A stretch of 64,000 nt of DNA. It comes from an uncultured Eisenbergiella sp. (GTDB lineage: Bacteria; Bacillota; Clostridia; Lachnospirales; Lachnospiraceae). This document shows, piece after piece, positions 17,944-25,093 of the stretch. The position numbers and the translations under genes were made by a program. The notes under the pieces are model-generated. The model did no database searches, was not told the origin of the DNA, and saw nothing but the letters and a program-made list of their open reading frames with translations. Location of the stretch: contig CANQVD010000001.1 of the NCBI GenBank assembly GCA_947627215.1, forward strand, positions 107,019-171,018. The letters are read 5' to 3'. How positions within the stretch are numbered: position 1 is the stretch's first letter; every line of letters begins with the position of its first letter.

Positions 17944-19343
17944 CCGATCAGCTCCACTCCAAGTTTCCGGCAGGCGTCGTCGATCACCCGCACCAGCTCG
18001 TCATCCGTCAGCACGGTCATGCGGCCGTCCGCATATTCCGCGTCCACCCATTTCTTCACCTCATGCACCAGCTCGCAGTTCTTGTCCAGTCTGCGCCCCT
18101 CCGGCAGCTTGTAATAGGTATTGATCCAGTGGGCGATGCCCGCCAGCCCGGAGGTGTTGGACACCGCGCAGAGCACGGGCCGGTTCAGAAATTTCTCCGT
18201 GTCGAAAATATTGTAGATTTCCTCGTTCTTCAGCAGGCCGTCCGCGTGGATGCCGGCCCTGGTGACGTTGAAATTTTTCCCGACGAAGGGCGTCCGGGGC
18301 GGGATCTGATAGCCGATCTCCTTCTCGTAATATTCCGCCAGCTCCGTGATCACCCGGGTATCCATGCCGTTCAGATCTCCCCGAAGCTGGGCGTATTCAA
18401 ACACCATGGCCTCCAGCGGCGTGTTGCCGGTGCGCTCCCCGATGCCGAACAGGGACGTATTGACGCCGGAACAGCCGTAGAGCCATGCGGTGGTGGAATT
18501 GACCACCGCCTTGTAGAAATCGTTGTGTCCGTGCCATTCCATCATCTCGTGCGGCACGCCAGCGTGGGTGTGCAGCGCATAAATGATGCCGGGCACGCTG
18601 CGGGGGATAACGGCGCCCGGGTAGTTGACTCCGTAGCCCATGGTATCGCAGGCCCGCACCTTGATGGGAATCTGGTATTCCTTCATCAGCTTCATCAGCT
18701 CCAGGCAGAACGGCACCACATAGCCGTATATATCGGCCCGCGTGATGTCCTCCAGATGGCACCGGGGGCTGATGCCCTCCTCCAGACATTCTCTTACGAC
18801 GCTCAGGTAGTGCTCCATGGCCTGCCGCCGGGTCATCTTCAGCTTCATGAAGATATGGTAATCGGAGCAGCTCACCAGAATGCCGGTTTCCTTCATGCCG
18901 ATCTCCTTCACCAGCTTGAAATCCTCCTTGCTGGCGCGGATCCAACTGGTGACCTCCGGAAACTTGTATCCCCGTTCCATACATTTATAGACCGCGTCCC
19001 GGTCCTTTTTGCTGTAGAGGAAAAATTCGCTGGCACGGATCATGCCGTTCTCCCCGCCCAGCCGGTGCAGATAGTCGAAAATCGTCACGATCTGCTCCGT
19101 GCTGTAGGGAGCCCTGGACTGCTGACCGTCCCGGAACGTGGTGTCGGTGATCCAGATATCCTTCGGCATATCGTGAGGCACGATACGATCATTGAAGGGG
19201 ATCTTTGGGACCTCCGAATAGGGGAACATATTGCGGAATACGTTCGGCTTTTCCACGTCGTCGAGGATATACATGTGCTCCTCGATCTCCAGCAGATTCT
19301 TCTTCTCGTTCATGGTCACCGGACGGTAAGTAAATGGGCACAT
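17940..19343 (-). CDS. Re-citrate synthase (HMG-CoA-lyase/isopropylmalate-synthase fold)
   Basis: 467 residues. It condenses oxaloacetate and acetyl-CoA with Re-face stereochemistry, unlike the unrelated GltA enzyme. The DxxxRDGxQ metal and substrate motif reads WITDTTFRDGQQSRAP, and HCHF-type ligands appear as RCHLEDITRADIYGYVVPF and EWHGHNDFYKAVVNS; GIGERTGNTPLEAMVFEYAQLRG is typical of the Re-citrate synthase branch of the family. The assignment over isopropylmalate, homocitrate or citramalate synthase rests on my recall of that branch and on the downstream isocitrate dehydrogenase. The ATG follows AAGGAGAAGGCGTT. Automated annotation often mislabels this family as 2-isopropylmalate synthase. 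Confidence 0.85.
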   Translation of the reverse strand: MCPFTYRPVTMNEKKNLLEIEEHMYILDDVEKPNVFRNMFPYSEVPKIPFNDRIVPHDMPKDIWITDTTFRDGQQSRAPYSTEQIVTIFDYLHRLGGENGMIRASEFFLYSKKDRDAVYKCMERGYKFPEVTSWIRASKEDFKLVKEIGMKETGILVSCSDYHIFMKLKMTRRQAMEHYLSVVRECLEEGISPRCHLEDITRADIYGYVVPFCLELMKLMKEYQIPIKVRACDTMGYGVNYPGAVIPRSVPGIIYALHTHAGVPHEMMEWHGHNDFYKAVVNSTTAWLYGCSGVNTSLFGIGERTGNTPLEAMVFEYAQLRGDLNGMDTRVITELAEYYEKEIGYQIPPRTPFVGKNFNVTRAGIHADGLLKNEEIYNIFDTEKFLNRPVLCAVSNTSGLAGIAHWINTYYKLPEGRRLDKNCELVHEVKKWVDAEYADGRMTVLTDDELVRVIDDACRKLGVELIG

Positions 19344-19427
19344 AACGCCTTCTCCTTTGCACTGTGCCGGCCGCGGGCCGCTTTTTCTGCAGAAAATATC
19401 CCTCGCACCCGCGCCGGATTGGATTCG

Positions 19428-19443
19428 TGTATAATCGTATACA
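19428..19443. promoter_or_regulatory. Candidate operator palindrome for the GntR/FCD regulator
   Basis: TGTATAATCGTATACA has perfect 6-bp arms (TGTATA / TATACA) around ATCG and contains GTATAC, which resembles the GT-N-AC core bound by GntR/FCD regulators. It overlaps the proposed -10 of the citrate synthase promoter, a position fit for repression. Linking it to the GntR protein encoded in this operon is an inference. Confidence 0.55.
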
Positions 19444-19462
19444 ATTATTCAATCCCTGTCAA
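19434..19462 (-). promoter_or_regulatory. Promoter of the Re-citrate synthase operon
   Basis: Perfect -35 TTGACA (19457-19462) with a weaker -10 TACGAT (19434-19439) 17 bp away, about 90 bp upstream of the ATG at 19343. It sits just beyond the inner end of the 187-bp hairpin. Confidence 0.6.
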
Positions 19463-19473
19463 GCACAAAATAA

Positions 19474-19660
19474 ATATTTTCAGCCCACAGGAGAAAGCCT
19501 TTCCGGACGGCGGCGCGCACGGTCGGGACTCTTGGGAAAACGCCGGCACCCGGCGAGGTCCCTCACGAGCCCGGTGACCGCTGCGTTTTCCCGAAGCGGG
19601 AGCATGTCCCGACGGGCGCGCCGCCGTCCGGAAAGGCTTTCTCCTGTGGGCTGAAAATAT
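19474..19660. repeat. Giant near-perfect inverted repeat (187 bp)
   Basis: The outer ~44 bp of each arm are identical (left arm from 19474 beginning ATATTTTCAGCCCACAGG, right arm ending at 19660 as its complement). After a short mismatch the pairing continues through CGGGAC and GGGAAAACGC, then inner segments GGCACCCGGC / GCCCGGTGACC and GAGG / CCTC near 19545-19575. No coding potential is evident. It lies between the citrate synthase promoter and the 3' end of the subtilisin-like gene. The arm sequence is different from the hairpin at 13287-13491, though size and build are alike. A transcription barrier, a mobile remnant or a structured RNA are all possible. Confidence 0.85.
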
Positions 19661-19662
19661 AT

Positions 19663-19702
19663 GCGGGGCGCGCCGTTCTCATCCGAATAAGGCGCGCCCC
19701 GC
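19663..19702. terminator. GC-rich hairpin at the end of the subtilisin-like gene
   Basis: Perfect 12-bp arms GCGGGGCGCGCC / GGCGCGCCCCGC with a 16-base loop spanning the stop codon at 19679-19681. No T-run follows directly, so it may be a stabilising or Rho-independent-like element acting together with the adjoining 187-bp hairpin. Confidence 0.5.
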
Positions 19703-20590
19703 GTGCAGCATCCCCCAGCCCTGCCGCTCCCAGACCTCTCCCATATCCTGCGCGCTGTACAGAAGCCGCTCCCGCACCTGCGCGTTGGTCAGATTGGGAT
19801 AGCGCTGCCAGACCAGGGCGGCGGCTCCGCTGACCGCCGGAACCGCCATCGAGGTGCCGCTCTTTGCGGTATAGGGATTTTTCACCGTGCCGAAGGGCAG
19901 GATGCGAAAGTCCGCACTGCAGGAAACGATGCCGGTTCCCGGCGCCACGATATCCGGCTTTTTCACGCCCTCGGGCCCCCGGCCGGAATAGACGTCGCAG
20001 CTTCCGGGCGGAACGGTTCCGCCGCGGCCGTCGTGACAGCCAACCGCCACCACACAGGGGCTCATCGCCAGCGGAGAGATGGAGCCCTGGCCCGGTCCCC
20101 GGTTTCCCGCCGCGATCGTCACAAGGAGACCGGCACGCCAGGCCTGACAGAGCCAATCGCGCAGCTCCTCCTGCAGCTTTACATTCCCGGAGGTCCCCAC
20201 GCCCACGGAAATGCTCAGAATCCTGGTATGATACAGATGCCGGGTCTGCAGAATGAACCGGATCGCGGCGATCATATCCTCGATGCTGCCGTCGCCCCTT
20301 TCGTCCAGCACCTTGCACGCCACGACCCGGCAGCCGGGCGCGATCCCGGCGTACAATCCGTTGGAGCAGCTTCCGTTCCCGCACAGGATCCCCGCCACGT
20401 GCGTCCCGTGTCCGCAGTCGTCATAGGGCGAAGCGCTGTCCTTTAGAAAATCGCGGAAACAGATGAGCCGCCCCGCGAGGTCGGGATGCATGGCAAAGCC
20501 GGTATCCAGAAGCGCCACCGTCACGCCCTCGCCGGTATACGGTGCGGTTTCGTTTCCGGCGGCATGGACAACTCTCCTCACACGGTTCAT
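19679..20590 (-). CDS. Subtilisin-like serine protease (S8 family)
   Basis: 303 residues with the full triad: Asp in VTVALLDTGFAMHPDL, His in CGHGTHVAGILCGNG and Ser in SGTSMAVPAVSGAAALVW. The oxyanion Asn is in TIAAGNRGPGQG. No signal peptide or propeptide is visible, so it is either an intracellular subtilisin or is exported by another route; intracellular subtilisins of similar size are common in spore-formers. ATG at 20590 is preceded by only a weak AAAAGAG site; a GTG one codon earlier is an alternative. It stands alone and diverges from the high-cysteine gene cluster. Confidence 0.92.
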   Translation of the reverse strand: MNRVRRVVHAAGNETAPYTGEGVTVALLDTGFAMHPDLAGRLICFRDFLKDSASPYDDCGHGTHVAGILCGNGSCSNGLYAGIAPGCRVVACKVLDERGDGSIEDMIAAIRFILQTRHLYHTRILSISVGVGTSGNVKLQEELRDWLCQAWRAGLLVTIAAGNRGPGQGSISPLAMSPCVVAVGCHDGRGGTVPPGSCDVYSGRGPEGVKKPDIVAPGTGIVSCSADFRILPFGTVKNPYTAKSGTSMAVPAVSGAAALVWQRYPNLTNAQVRERLLYSAQDMGEVWERQGWGMLHAGRALFG

Positions 20591-20712
20591 CACAAACTCT
20601 TTTTTCTTTTATCATATGAGACATTTTTCCCGCTGCCACGCGCCATTTCGCGATTTTCGATCTTTTCTCCCCTTTTCGTCCGCCCGATCCGAAAAATTTC
20701 CCCGGAACGGAA

Positions 20713-20740
20713 ACCCGGACAGGCAGAGCCACATATCATA
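20713..20740 (+). promoter_or_regulatory. Possible sporulation-type promoter of the high-Cys gene
   Basis: CATATCATA (20732-20740) fits the CATAnnnTA -10 shared by sigma-E/K, with an AC dinucleotide 17 bp upstream (20713-20714) as expected for sigma-K. No good sigma-A promoter is visible in the gap. The pattern is short and may occur by chance. Confidence 0.3.
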
Positions 20741-20771
20741 AACCATAAAAAACTTTCGGAGGACTTCAAAA

Positions 20772-21041
20772 ATGAGCGATTTATCTGCAACGAACTGTGG
20801 ATGCAATAACTCCACGGCGACCGCCGGCAACAGCGCCCTCGGCGGCGGAAGCTGCTGCTGGCTCGTGATCCTTCTGCTGCTGTTCGGCTGCGGCGGCAAT
20901 AACGGCATCGCCCCCGTCAGCAACGGCAGCGGGTGCGGCTGCGGCGACGGCATCGCCCCCATCAGCAACGGCAGCGGCAGCAACAACTGCCTGTGGATCA
21001 TCCTTCTGCTGCTGTGCTGCGGCAACGGCTGCCTGGGCTGA
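20772..21041 (+). CDS. Small high-cysteine, glycine-rich membrane-associated protein
   Basis: 89 residues with 13 cysteines and many Gly/Asn. Two near-identical hydrophobic Leu/Ile stretches (CCWLVILLLLFGCGG and CLWIILLLLCCGNGC) flank a duplicated unit, GIAPVSNGSGCGCGD / GIAPISNGSGSNN, encoded by a 45-bp tandem repeat at about 20901-20977. Databases label similar Clostridia proteins as chorion-class high-cysteine HCB protein 13, a name that carries no functional knowledge. A GGAGG site lies 9 bp before the ATG. It starts a plus-strand cluster with two small unknown proteins. A role at the spore or cell surface is only a guess, based on composition and the possible sigma-K-like promoter. Confidence 0.75.
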   Translation: MSDLSATNCGCNNSTATAGNSALGGGSCCWLVILLLLFGCGGNNGIAPVSNGSGCGCGDGIAPISNGSGSNNCLWIILLLLCCGNGCLG

Positions 21042-21243
21042 TCCGTCCGGCCCTTCGCGCCGGGCGTCCGACGGAGCCGCCCTTCTGAACGGCCTCCCAC
21101 CGGGCGCGCAGGTTCCATGCGGCACCGCCTTTTTCCGGCGGTGCCGTTTTTGGGCATAAACCGCCCTGCGGCACATACACTGAAAAAGAGGACAGGATTT
21201 GGCGTCGGAGCGTCCGAAAAAGCGGGAAAGGAGGCGCGCCTGC

Positions 21244-21768
21244 ATGGAAGGTCCCAGGAATCGGGCTGTCACCGCATTCGACACGCTTTACACCACAAAC
21301 CACATCCGGATTCTGAAGATCCTTCTCCCCTTCGTGGATGAACCGGCGCGCCGGAACCTGACGGTGCTGATCAAATTTCTGGAGCTGCAATATACCGTGG
21401 ACTGCCTGCGCCGAACGCCGGTTCAGGCCCCGGACGCAGCCCCCGACGGACGCGCCGACATCGCGGCGCTGTTCGCCCAGATCCGGGACTTCTGCACGCC
21501 GGCGGAGCGCGCCGCGCTGGAGCAGTTGGCCCGCCTGAAAAAAAATATGGAACTGTATGAGGAAATGGCCGGAATGATGCAGCTTCTCTCCCGGTCCGAG
21601 CAGGAGGACGGCGCGCCCCTTTCCGGCAGCCCCGATCCCATGGAGCTTTTAAAGGGAATGCTTTCCCCGGAACAGCAGGCGATGTTTGAAATGTTTCAGG
21701 CGGAGGAGGAACCGCGGCAGGATCGCACGCCCGCGGACGTTCCGCTCTCCCAGAAAAAAAGAAGGTGA
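21244..21768 (+). CDS. Hypothetical helical protein
   Basis: 174 residues, no signal peptide, mostly helical and charged. It opens MEGPRNRAVTAFDTLYTTNH, with a conserved-looking hydrophobic LKILLPFVDEPARRNLTVLI stretch and a Met/Glu/Gln-rich second half (MELLKGMLSPEQQAMFEMF). The ATG was chosen because GGAAAGGAGG lies 9 bp upstream; the longer frame from 21199 lacks such a site. It is followed after 5 bp by another small gene and preceded by the high-Cys gene, a trio I associate with Lachnospiraceae genomes. Function unknown. Confidence 0.8.
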   Translation: MEGPRNRAVTAFDTLYTTNHIRILKILLPFVDEPARRNLTVLIKFLELQYTVDCLRRTPVQAPDAAPDGRADIAALFAQIRDFCTPAERAALEQLARLKKNMELYEEMAGMMQLLSRSEQEDGAPLSGSPDPMELLKGMLSPEQQAMFEMFQAEEEPRQDRTPADVPLSQKKRR

Positions 21769-21773
21769 ATCTC

Positions 21774-22058
21774 ATGTCACAGACCGACAGACCCGTATGG
21801 ATGCAGGAGCCGTCCGTGCAGAGCATCCCGCAGGAAAAGCTGGATTTTCTGCAGAAGCTGGTTTTTGAAAGCGCCGGCCTTTCCCGGAAGGAGCTGCTGC
21901 CCTTCCTGATGGCGCTGGCGCAGCGCGGCAGACGCGCCCGCATTTCCTTCACCAAAGAAGAAACCGACGCCGTGATCGCGGCGCTCCGGGCGCACAGTAC
22001 GCCGGATGAAATCCGGAAAATGGATCAGATCATGAAGCTGATAGCGCAGAACGCCTGA
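21774..22058 (+). CDS. Hypothetical small protein, partner of the upstream gene
   Basis: 94 residues, predicted helical (KLDFLQKLVFESAGLSRKE, LLPFLMALAQRGRRARISFT). Both this and the preceding protein deal in short amphipathic helices, so they may interact (inference). The start ATG before SQTDRPVWM follows GAAGGTG; it is only 5 bp after the upstream stop, so the pair is surely one operon. No known domain was recognised. Confidence 0.78.
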   Translation: MSQTDRPVWMQEPSVQSIPQEKLDFLQKLVFESAGLSRKELLPFLMALAQRGRRARISFTKEETDAVIAALRAHSTPDEIRKMDQIMKLIAQNA

Positions 22059-22067
22059 AGCCGATGC

Positions 22068-22088
22068 AAAAAAAACCGCCGGCGGCGG
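22068..22088 (-). terminator. Terminator of the fchA-folD-mntP unit
   Basis: On the minus strand a short GC stem CCGCC-GCC-GGCGG (22076-22088) is followed by eight Ts (22068-22075), 10 bp after the mntP stop. The stem is short but entirely GC. Confidence 0.6.
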
Positions 22089-22097
22089 CCGGGGCCT

Positions 22098-22691
22098 CTA
22101 TCCGAAAATCCCCGTGAGAAAGATTTCCAGCCCGATCACGATCAGGATCACGCCGCCCAGAATCGCCGACCGGCCGGCCAGCCGCGTGCCGAACTTCCTG
22201 CCGATGATCAGCCCGGCCATACAGAGGACAAAGGTCACCGCCGCGATGATCAGGGCGCATACCGCCGCCATGAGCGCGCCGTATTCCGAAATGGTAAAGC
22301 CCACGGACAGCGCGTCGATGGAGGTGGCGATTCCCTGGAGCAGCAGCGCCGCGGCGCCCACCTTCGGCGCCTCTGTTTCCCCCTTCGAATGGGAAAGCCC
22401 CTCCCGCAGCATGCCGCCGCCGATATAGAGCAGCAGGATCAGCGCGATCCAGGGGATCCATTTCCCGAAGGCGGCGAAATACTCCAGGAGCGTGTGGACA
22501 CAGACCCAGCCGATCATGGGCATCAACGCCTGAAAGAAAGCGAACACCCCGGCAACGGCGCACATTTTTTTCCGGCTCATGCCGGGCTCATGCAGGCCAT
22601 TGGCCATGGACACGGAAAACGCGTCCATCGCCAGTCCGACCCCCAGCAGGACGCTGTTAAAGAAAAACAGCAGATTCCATTCTGTTCCCAT
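22098..22691 (-). CDS. mntP: MntP-type manganese efflux pump
   Basis: 197 residues, six membrane helices, two homologous halves each with the family's Asp motif: GLAMDAFSVSMANG in helix 1 and TSIDALSVGFTIS in helix 4. MntP exports Mn2+ when it is in excess. In other bacteria it is often controlled by a yybP-ykoY riboswitch; here only 15 bp separate it from folD, so there is no room for one and expression probably depends on the upstream promoter. Start follows CGGAGAAAAAGCG. Confidence 0.92.
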   Translation of the reverse strand: MGTEWNLLFFFNSVLLGVGLAMDAFSVSMANGLHEPGMSRKKMCAVAGVFAFFQALMPMIGWVCVHTLLEYFAAFGKWIPWIALILLLYIGGGMLREGLSHSKGETEAPKVGAAALLLQGIATSIDALSVGFTISEYGALMAAVCALIIAAVTFVLCMAGLIIGRKFGTRLAGRSAILGGVILIVIGLEIFLTGIFG

Positions 22692-22706
22692 CGCTTTTTC
22701 TCCGAA

Positions 22707-23597
22707 TCAAAACGTTTCCTGCCGAATATATATGCGGGACTGCCGGTCCCGATACATCCGCAGCGCGGCCTCCGTCACGTGCTCCGCCAGCACGGAGGTG
22801 GTGACGCTTCCCACGCCGCCCGGAACCGGTGTGATAGCCTCCACGACGGGTGATACGGCGTCAAAATCCACATCCCCGCACAGCCTTCCGTCCGCACCCA
22901 CATGGATTCCCACATCGATCACGATCTGTCCCTCCGATACATGCTCCGCGCCGATGACGCCGGCCCGGCCCGCAGCCACCAGAAGGATATCCGCCTGCCT
23001 GGTCACCTCCACCAGATCCGCCGTTCGGGTATGGCAGACGGTCACCGTGGCGTTCTTCTGCAAAAGAAGCATGGCGGCCGGCTTCCCGACGATCAGCGAC
23101 CGGCCCACCACCACCGCCCGCCTGCCCGCGCAGTCGATCCCGTAATGCGCCAGGATCTCCATGCAGGCCTGCGCCGTACAGGGCGCGAAGCCGACGCCGC
23201 TTCCAGTGAACACCCCGGCCATGGAGGCCTCCGTCTGCCCGTCCACGTCCTTTTCGGCCCGCAGCGCACCGCAGACCAGCCGTTCGTCGATATGCGCCGG
23301 CAGCGGCCGCAGCATCAGCACACCGTGCACCGACGCATCCCGGTTCAGCTCTTCTACGGCCGCCAGCAGCTCCTCCTGACGCGCCTCCGCCGGCAGCACG
23401 ACGCTCCGACAGTCGATCCCCAGCGCTTCATGACGCTTTCTGGCCCCTTTCTCATAGGCGAGATCGTCCGGCCGCTCTCCCACCCGCAGGATCGCCAGCG
23501 TCGGCGTGATCCCGGCCTCGCGCAGGCGCGCGGCCTTCGACCGGACCCGTTCGTTTAAAGATGCGTTCACTTCTTTTCCTAAAAGCAGCTTTGCCAT
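22707..23597 (-). CDS. folD: Bifunctional methylene-THF dehydrogenase / methenyl-THF cyclohydrolase
   Basis: 296 residues. It interconverts 5,10-methylene-, methenyl- and 10-formyl-THF. The catalytic region with YEKGARKRHEALGID carries the Tyr and Lys, and the NAD(P) site reads VVVGRSLIVGKPAAMLLL; the C-terminal TPVPGGVGSVTTSVL is diagnostic. It sits between a FchA-like cyclodeaminase (60 bp upstream) and mntP. Because a separate FchA-like enzyme is present, FolD may mainly supply the dehydrogenase step here. Start follows GGGAGAGAG. Confidence 0.97.
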   Translation of the reverse strand: MAKLLLGKEVNASLNERVRSKAARLREAGITPTLAILRVGERPDDLAYEKGARKRHEALGIDCRSVVLPAEARQEELLAAVEELNRDASVHGVLMLRPLPAHIDERLVCGALRAEKDVDGQTEASMAGVFTGSGVGFAPCTAQACMEILAHYGIDCAGRRAVVVGRSLIVGKPAAMLLLQKNATVTVCHTRTADLVEVTRQADILLVAAGRAGVIGAEHVSEGQIVIDVGIHVGADGRLCGDVDFDAVSPVVEAITPVPGGVGSVTTSVLAEHVTEAALRMYRDRQSRIYIRQETF

Positions 23598-23656
23598 TTT
23601 CTCTCTCCCGGTTTTTCATCTGCCGGATCCTGCCCGGCCCTCCAGCGGTTTTCCTG

Positions 23657-24301
23657 TCAGATCGTATTCTCCGGCAGGAGCCCGGCGCGCACCGAGGCAT
23701 AGATTTCCTCCGCTTTTTCCTCACAGCGCGCGGTCAGCCGCGCCGTGCGTTCGTTCAGCGCCTTCGCACGGTTCCGGTCCGCCATCAGCTTCGTATTGAC
23801 ATAGACGTTCAGAGAGGCGCCCTGGGCCGCCGCACGGCACAGAAGGGCCGCCACGCCCGCGTCGGATACCGCCAGAACGGAGCCCTTGCGGGCAAATTCG
23901 CCGATCACCTCCACCGCCTCACAGCAGCGCTCCAGGATCGACAGGGGCGCCGCGCAGGCCGCACAAAGCGCATCCTCCATCACGCGCGCCTTCTCGGCCC
24001 GCTGCTCCGGCGTTTCCTTCGGCATGGAATAGGCCGCCGCCAGCGGCGAAAACCCTTGGGCGTCCGCGTCGATCAGCGCCAGGAAAACCTCCTGCAGCCC
24101 GGACGCCCGCGCTTTGAGCCGAAGAATATCCGCCTCCACGGCCGCGTATTTCTTTTTGCCCGCGGTCAGGCTGCCCACCATATTGCCCAGCGCGATCCCG
24201 ATGGCGCCCACCAGCGCGGATGCGCCGCCGCCGCCCGGGACCGGCGCCCCGGAGGACAGCTCCTCCACAAAGGCCTCGCACGTTTTTTTCGCAAATTCCA
24301 T
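23657..24301 (-). CDS. Cyclodeaminase/cyclohydrolase family protein (FchA-like)
   Basis: 214 residues, all-helical. The N-terminal SSGAPVPGGGGASALVGAIG is the signature of formiminotransferase-cyclodeaminase C-domains and of clostridial methenyl-THF cyclohydrolase FchA. Next to folD and with fhs in the window it most likely acts as methenyl-THF cyclohydrolase, though histidine-derived formimino-THF cyclodeaminase cannot be excluded. The ATG before EFAKKTCEAF follows GGGAGG; the longer in-frame start runs into the leader hairpin. It has its own promoter and a perfect hairpin in the leader. Confidence 0.88.
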   Translation of the reverse strand: MEFAKKTCEAFVEELSSGAPVPGGGGASALVGAIGIALGNMVGSLTAGKKKYAAVEADILRLKARASGLQEVFLALIDADAQGFSPLAAAYSMPKETPEQRAEKARVMEDALCAACAAPLSILERCCEAVEVIGEFARKGSVLAVSDAGVAALLCRAAAQGASLNVYVNTKLMADRNRAKALNERTARLTARCEEKAEEIYASVRAGLLPENTI

Positions 24302-24332
24302 CTCGGACTTCCTCCCGTTCGGATGTGCGCAA

Positions 24333-24360
24333 AGATGGCGGAAATCTCTTTCCGCCATCT
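24333..24360 (-). promoter_or_regulatory. Perfect leader hairpin with GNRA loop upstream of fchA
   Basis: AGATGGCGGAAA / TTTCCGCCATCT, a perfect 12-bp stem closed on the minus-strand RNA by a GAGA (GNRA) tetraloop, then TTTGCGC. It lies between the fchA promoter and start, so it is either the weak terminator of the upstream operon or a leader control element. Confidence 0.55.
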
Positions 24361-24390
24361 CTTACGTCTTTCTCCGATTTCCTGCTGCCT

Positions 24391-24419
24391 ATCTTATCAT
24401 TCGCGGCCGCAAAAGTCAA
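24391..24419 (-). promoter_or_regulatory. Promoter of fchA-folD-mntP
   Basis: -35 TTGACT (24414-24419), -10 TAAGAT (24391-24396), spacer 17 bp. The -35 overlaps the stop codon of the upstream DUF4340 gene. Confidence 0.5.
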
Positions 24420-25093
24420 TCCGATCCTTCCGCAGCCGTTTCTGTCTCATCCGCCGCGGCAGTTTCTTCCGCAGCCGTTTCCTCTTCGGCCGTTTCTTCC
24501 GCCGTCGTTTCTTCCGCGGCTGTTTCCTCTGCGGCAGTTTCTTCCGTTTCCGCTTCTTCCGTGGTCTCCGCTTCTTCGATGAAGTCCTCCGGCGCTTTCT
24601 CGAAGCCGCTCACAATATAGGCTGAGATCAGATAAACGTTGTCATCGCCCTCCACCTGAATATAATACTTTCCCAACAGACTGCTTTCATTTCCCATATG
24701 GACCGTGACCGACGTCTGATCGGAAAGCGTGGCGGTCACGGTGCGAAACGGCTCCGAAAGCCCGTATTCCGAAAGATCTGACGGCGCTTCCAGCACGGTT
24801 TCCGTGGTGGTCAGACCGCAGATCCGGCTGACCAGCGTATCCACCTCGCCCTGTACGATCGGCTCCTCCGGAATGGACGTTTCCTTCCACTCCCCGTCTT
24901 CCCTGGTGAAATCCAGCGACACATCGCCGGAAACCGTAAGCTCTGTCACGTCCTCCGCGGAAAAATCCGTGATCACCGTCTCCGTTTCTTCCGTCTCCTC
25001 CTCCAGATCCAGGCTGCGGATCAGGAAATAGCCGCCCACGCAGAGCAGAGCGACGATCGCCAGAACGATCATCTGCACCTTCTGTTTTTTCAT
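24416..25093 (-). CDS. DUF4340-type accessory protein of an ABC exporter
   Basis: 225 residues: one N-terminal membrane helix (MKKQKVQMIVLAIVALLCVGGYFL), then an extracellular beta-rich domain of the DUF4340 kind with the tail of substrate-like motifs (DGEWKETSIPEEPIVQ). The last ~50 residues are an acidic repeat of AAEET/TAEE units encoded by a degenerate 15-bp repeat. The start was set at the ATG before KKQKVQ: it overlaps the upstream stop (TAATG) and follows AGGAGGAGGAG. DUF4340 proteins accompany Gld-type ABC transporters, matching the two genes upstream. The cargo is unknown. Confidence 0.82.
   Translation of the reverse strand: MKKQKVQMIVLAIVALLCVGGYFLIRSLDLEEETEETETVITDFSAEDVTELTVSGDVSLDFTREDGEWKETSIPEEPIVQGEVDTLVSRICGLTTTETVLEAPSDLSEYGLSEPFRTVTATLSDQTSVTVHMGNESSLLGKYYIQVEGDDNVYLISAYIVSGFEKAPEDFIEEAETTEEAETEETAAEETAAEETTAEETAEEETAAEETAAADETETAAEGSD

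Noticed and set aside
13287..19660. The two giant hairpins as copies of one transposable element (MITE)
   Set aside because: Arm sequences differ and no target-site duplication was seen, so a common element is not supported from this window alone.
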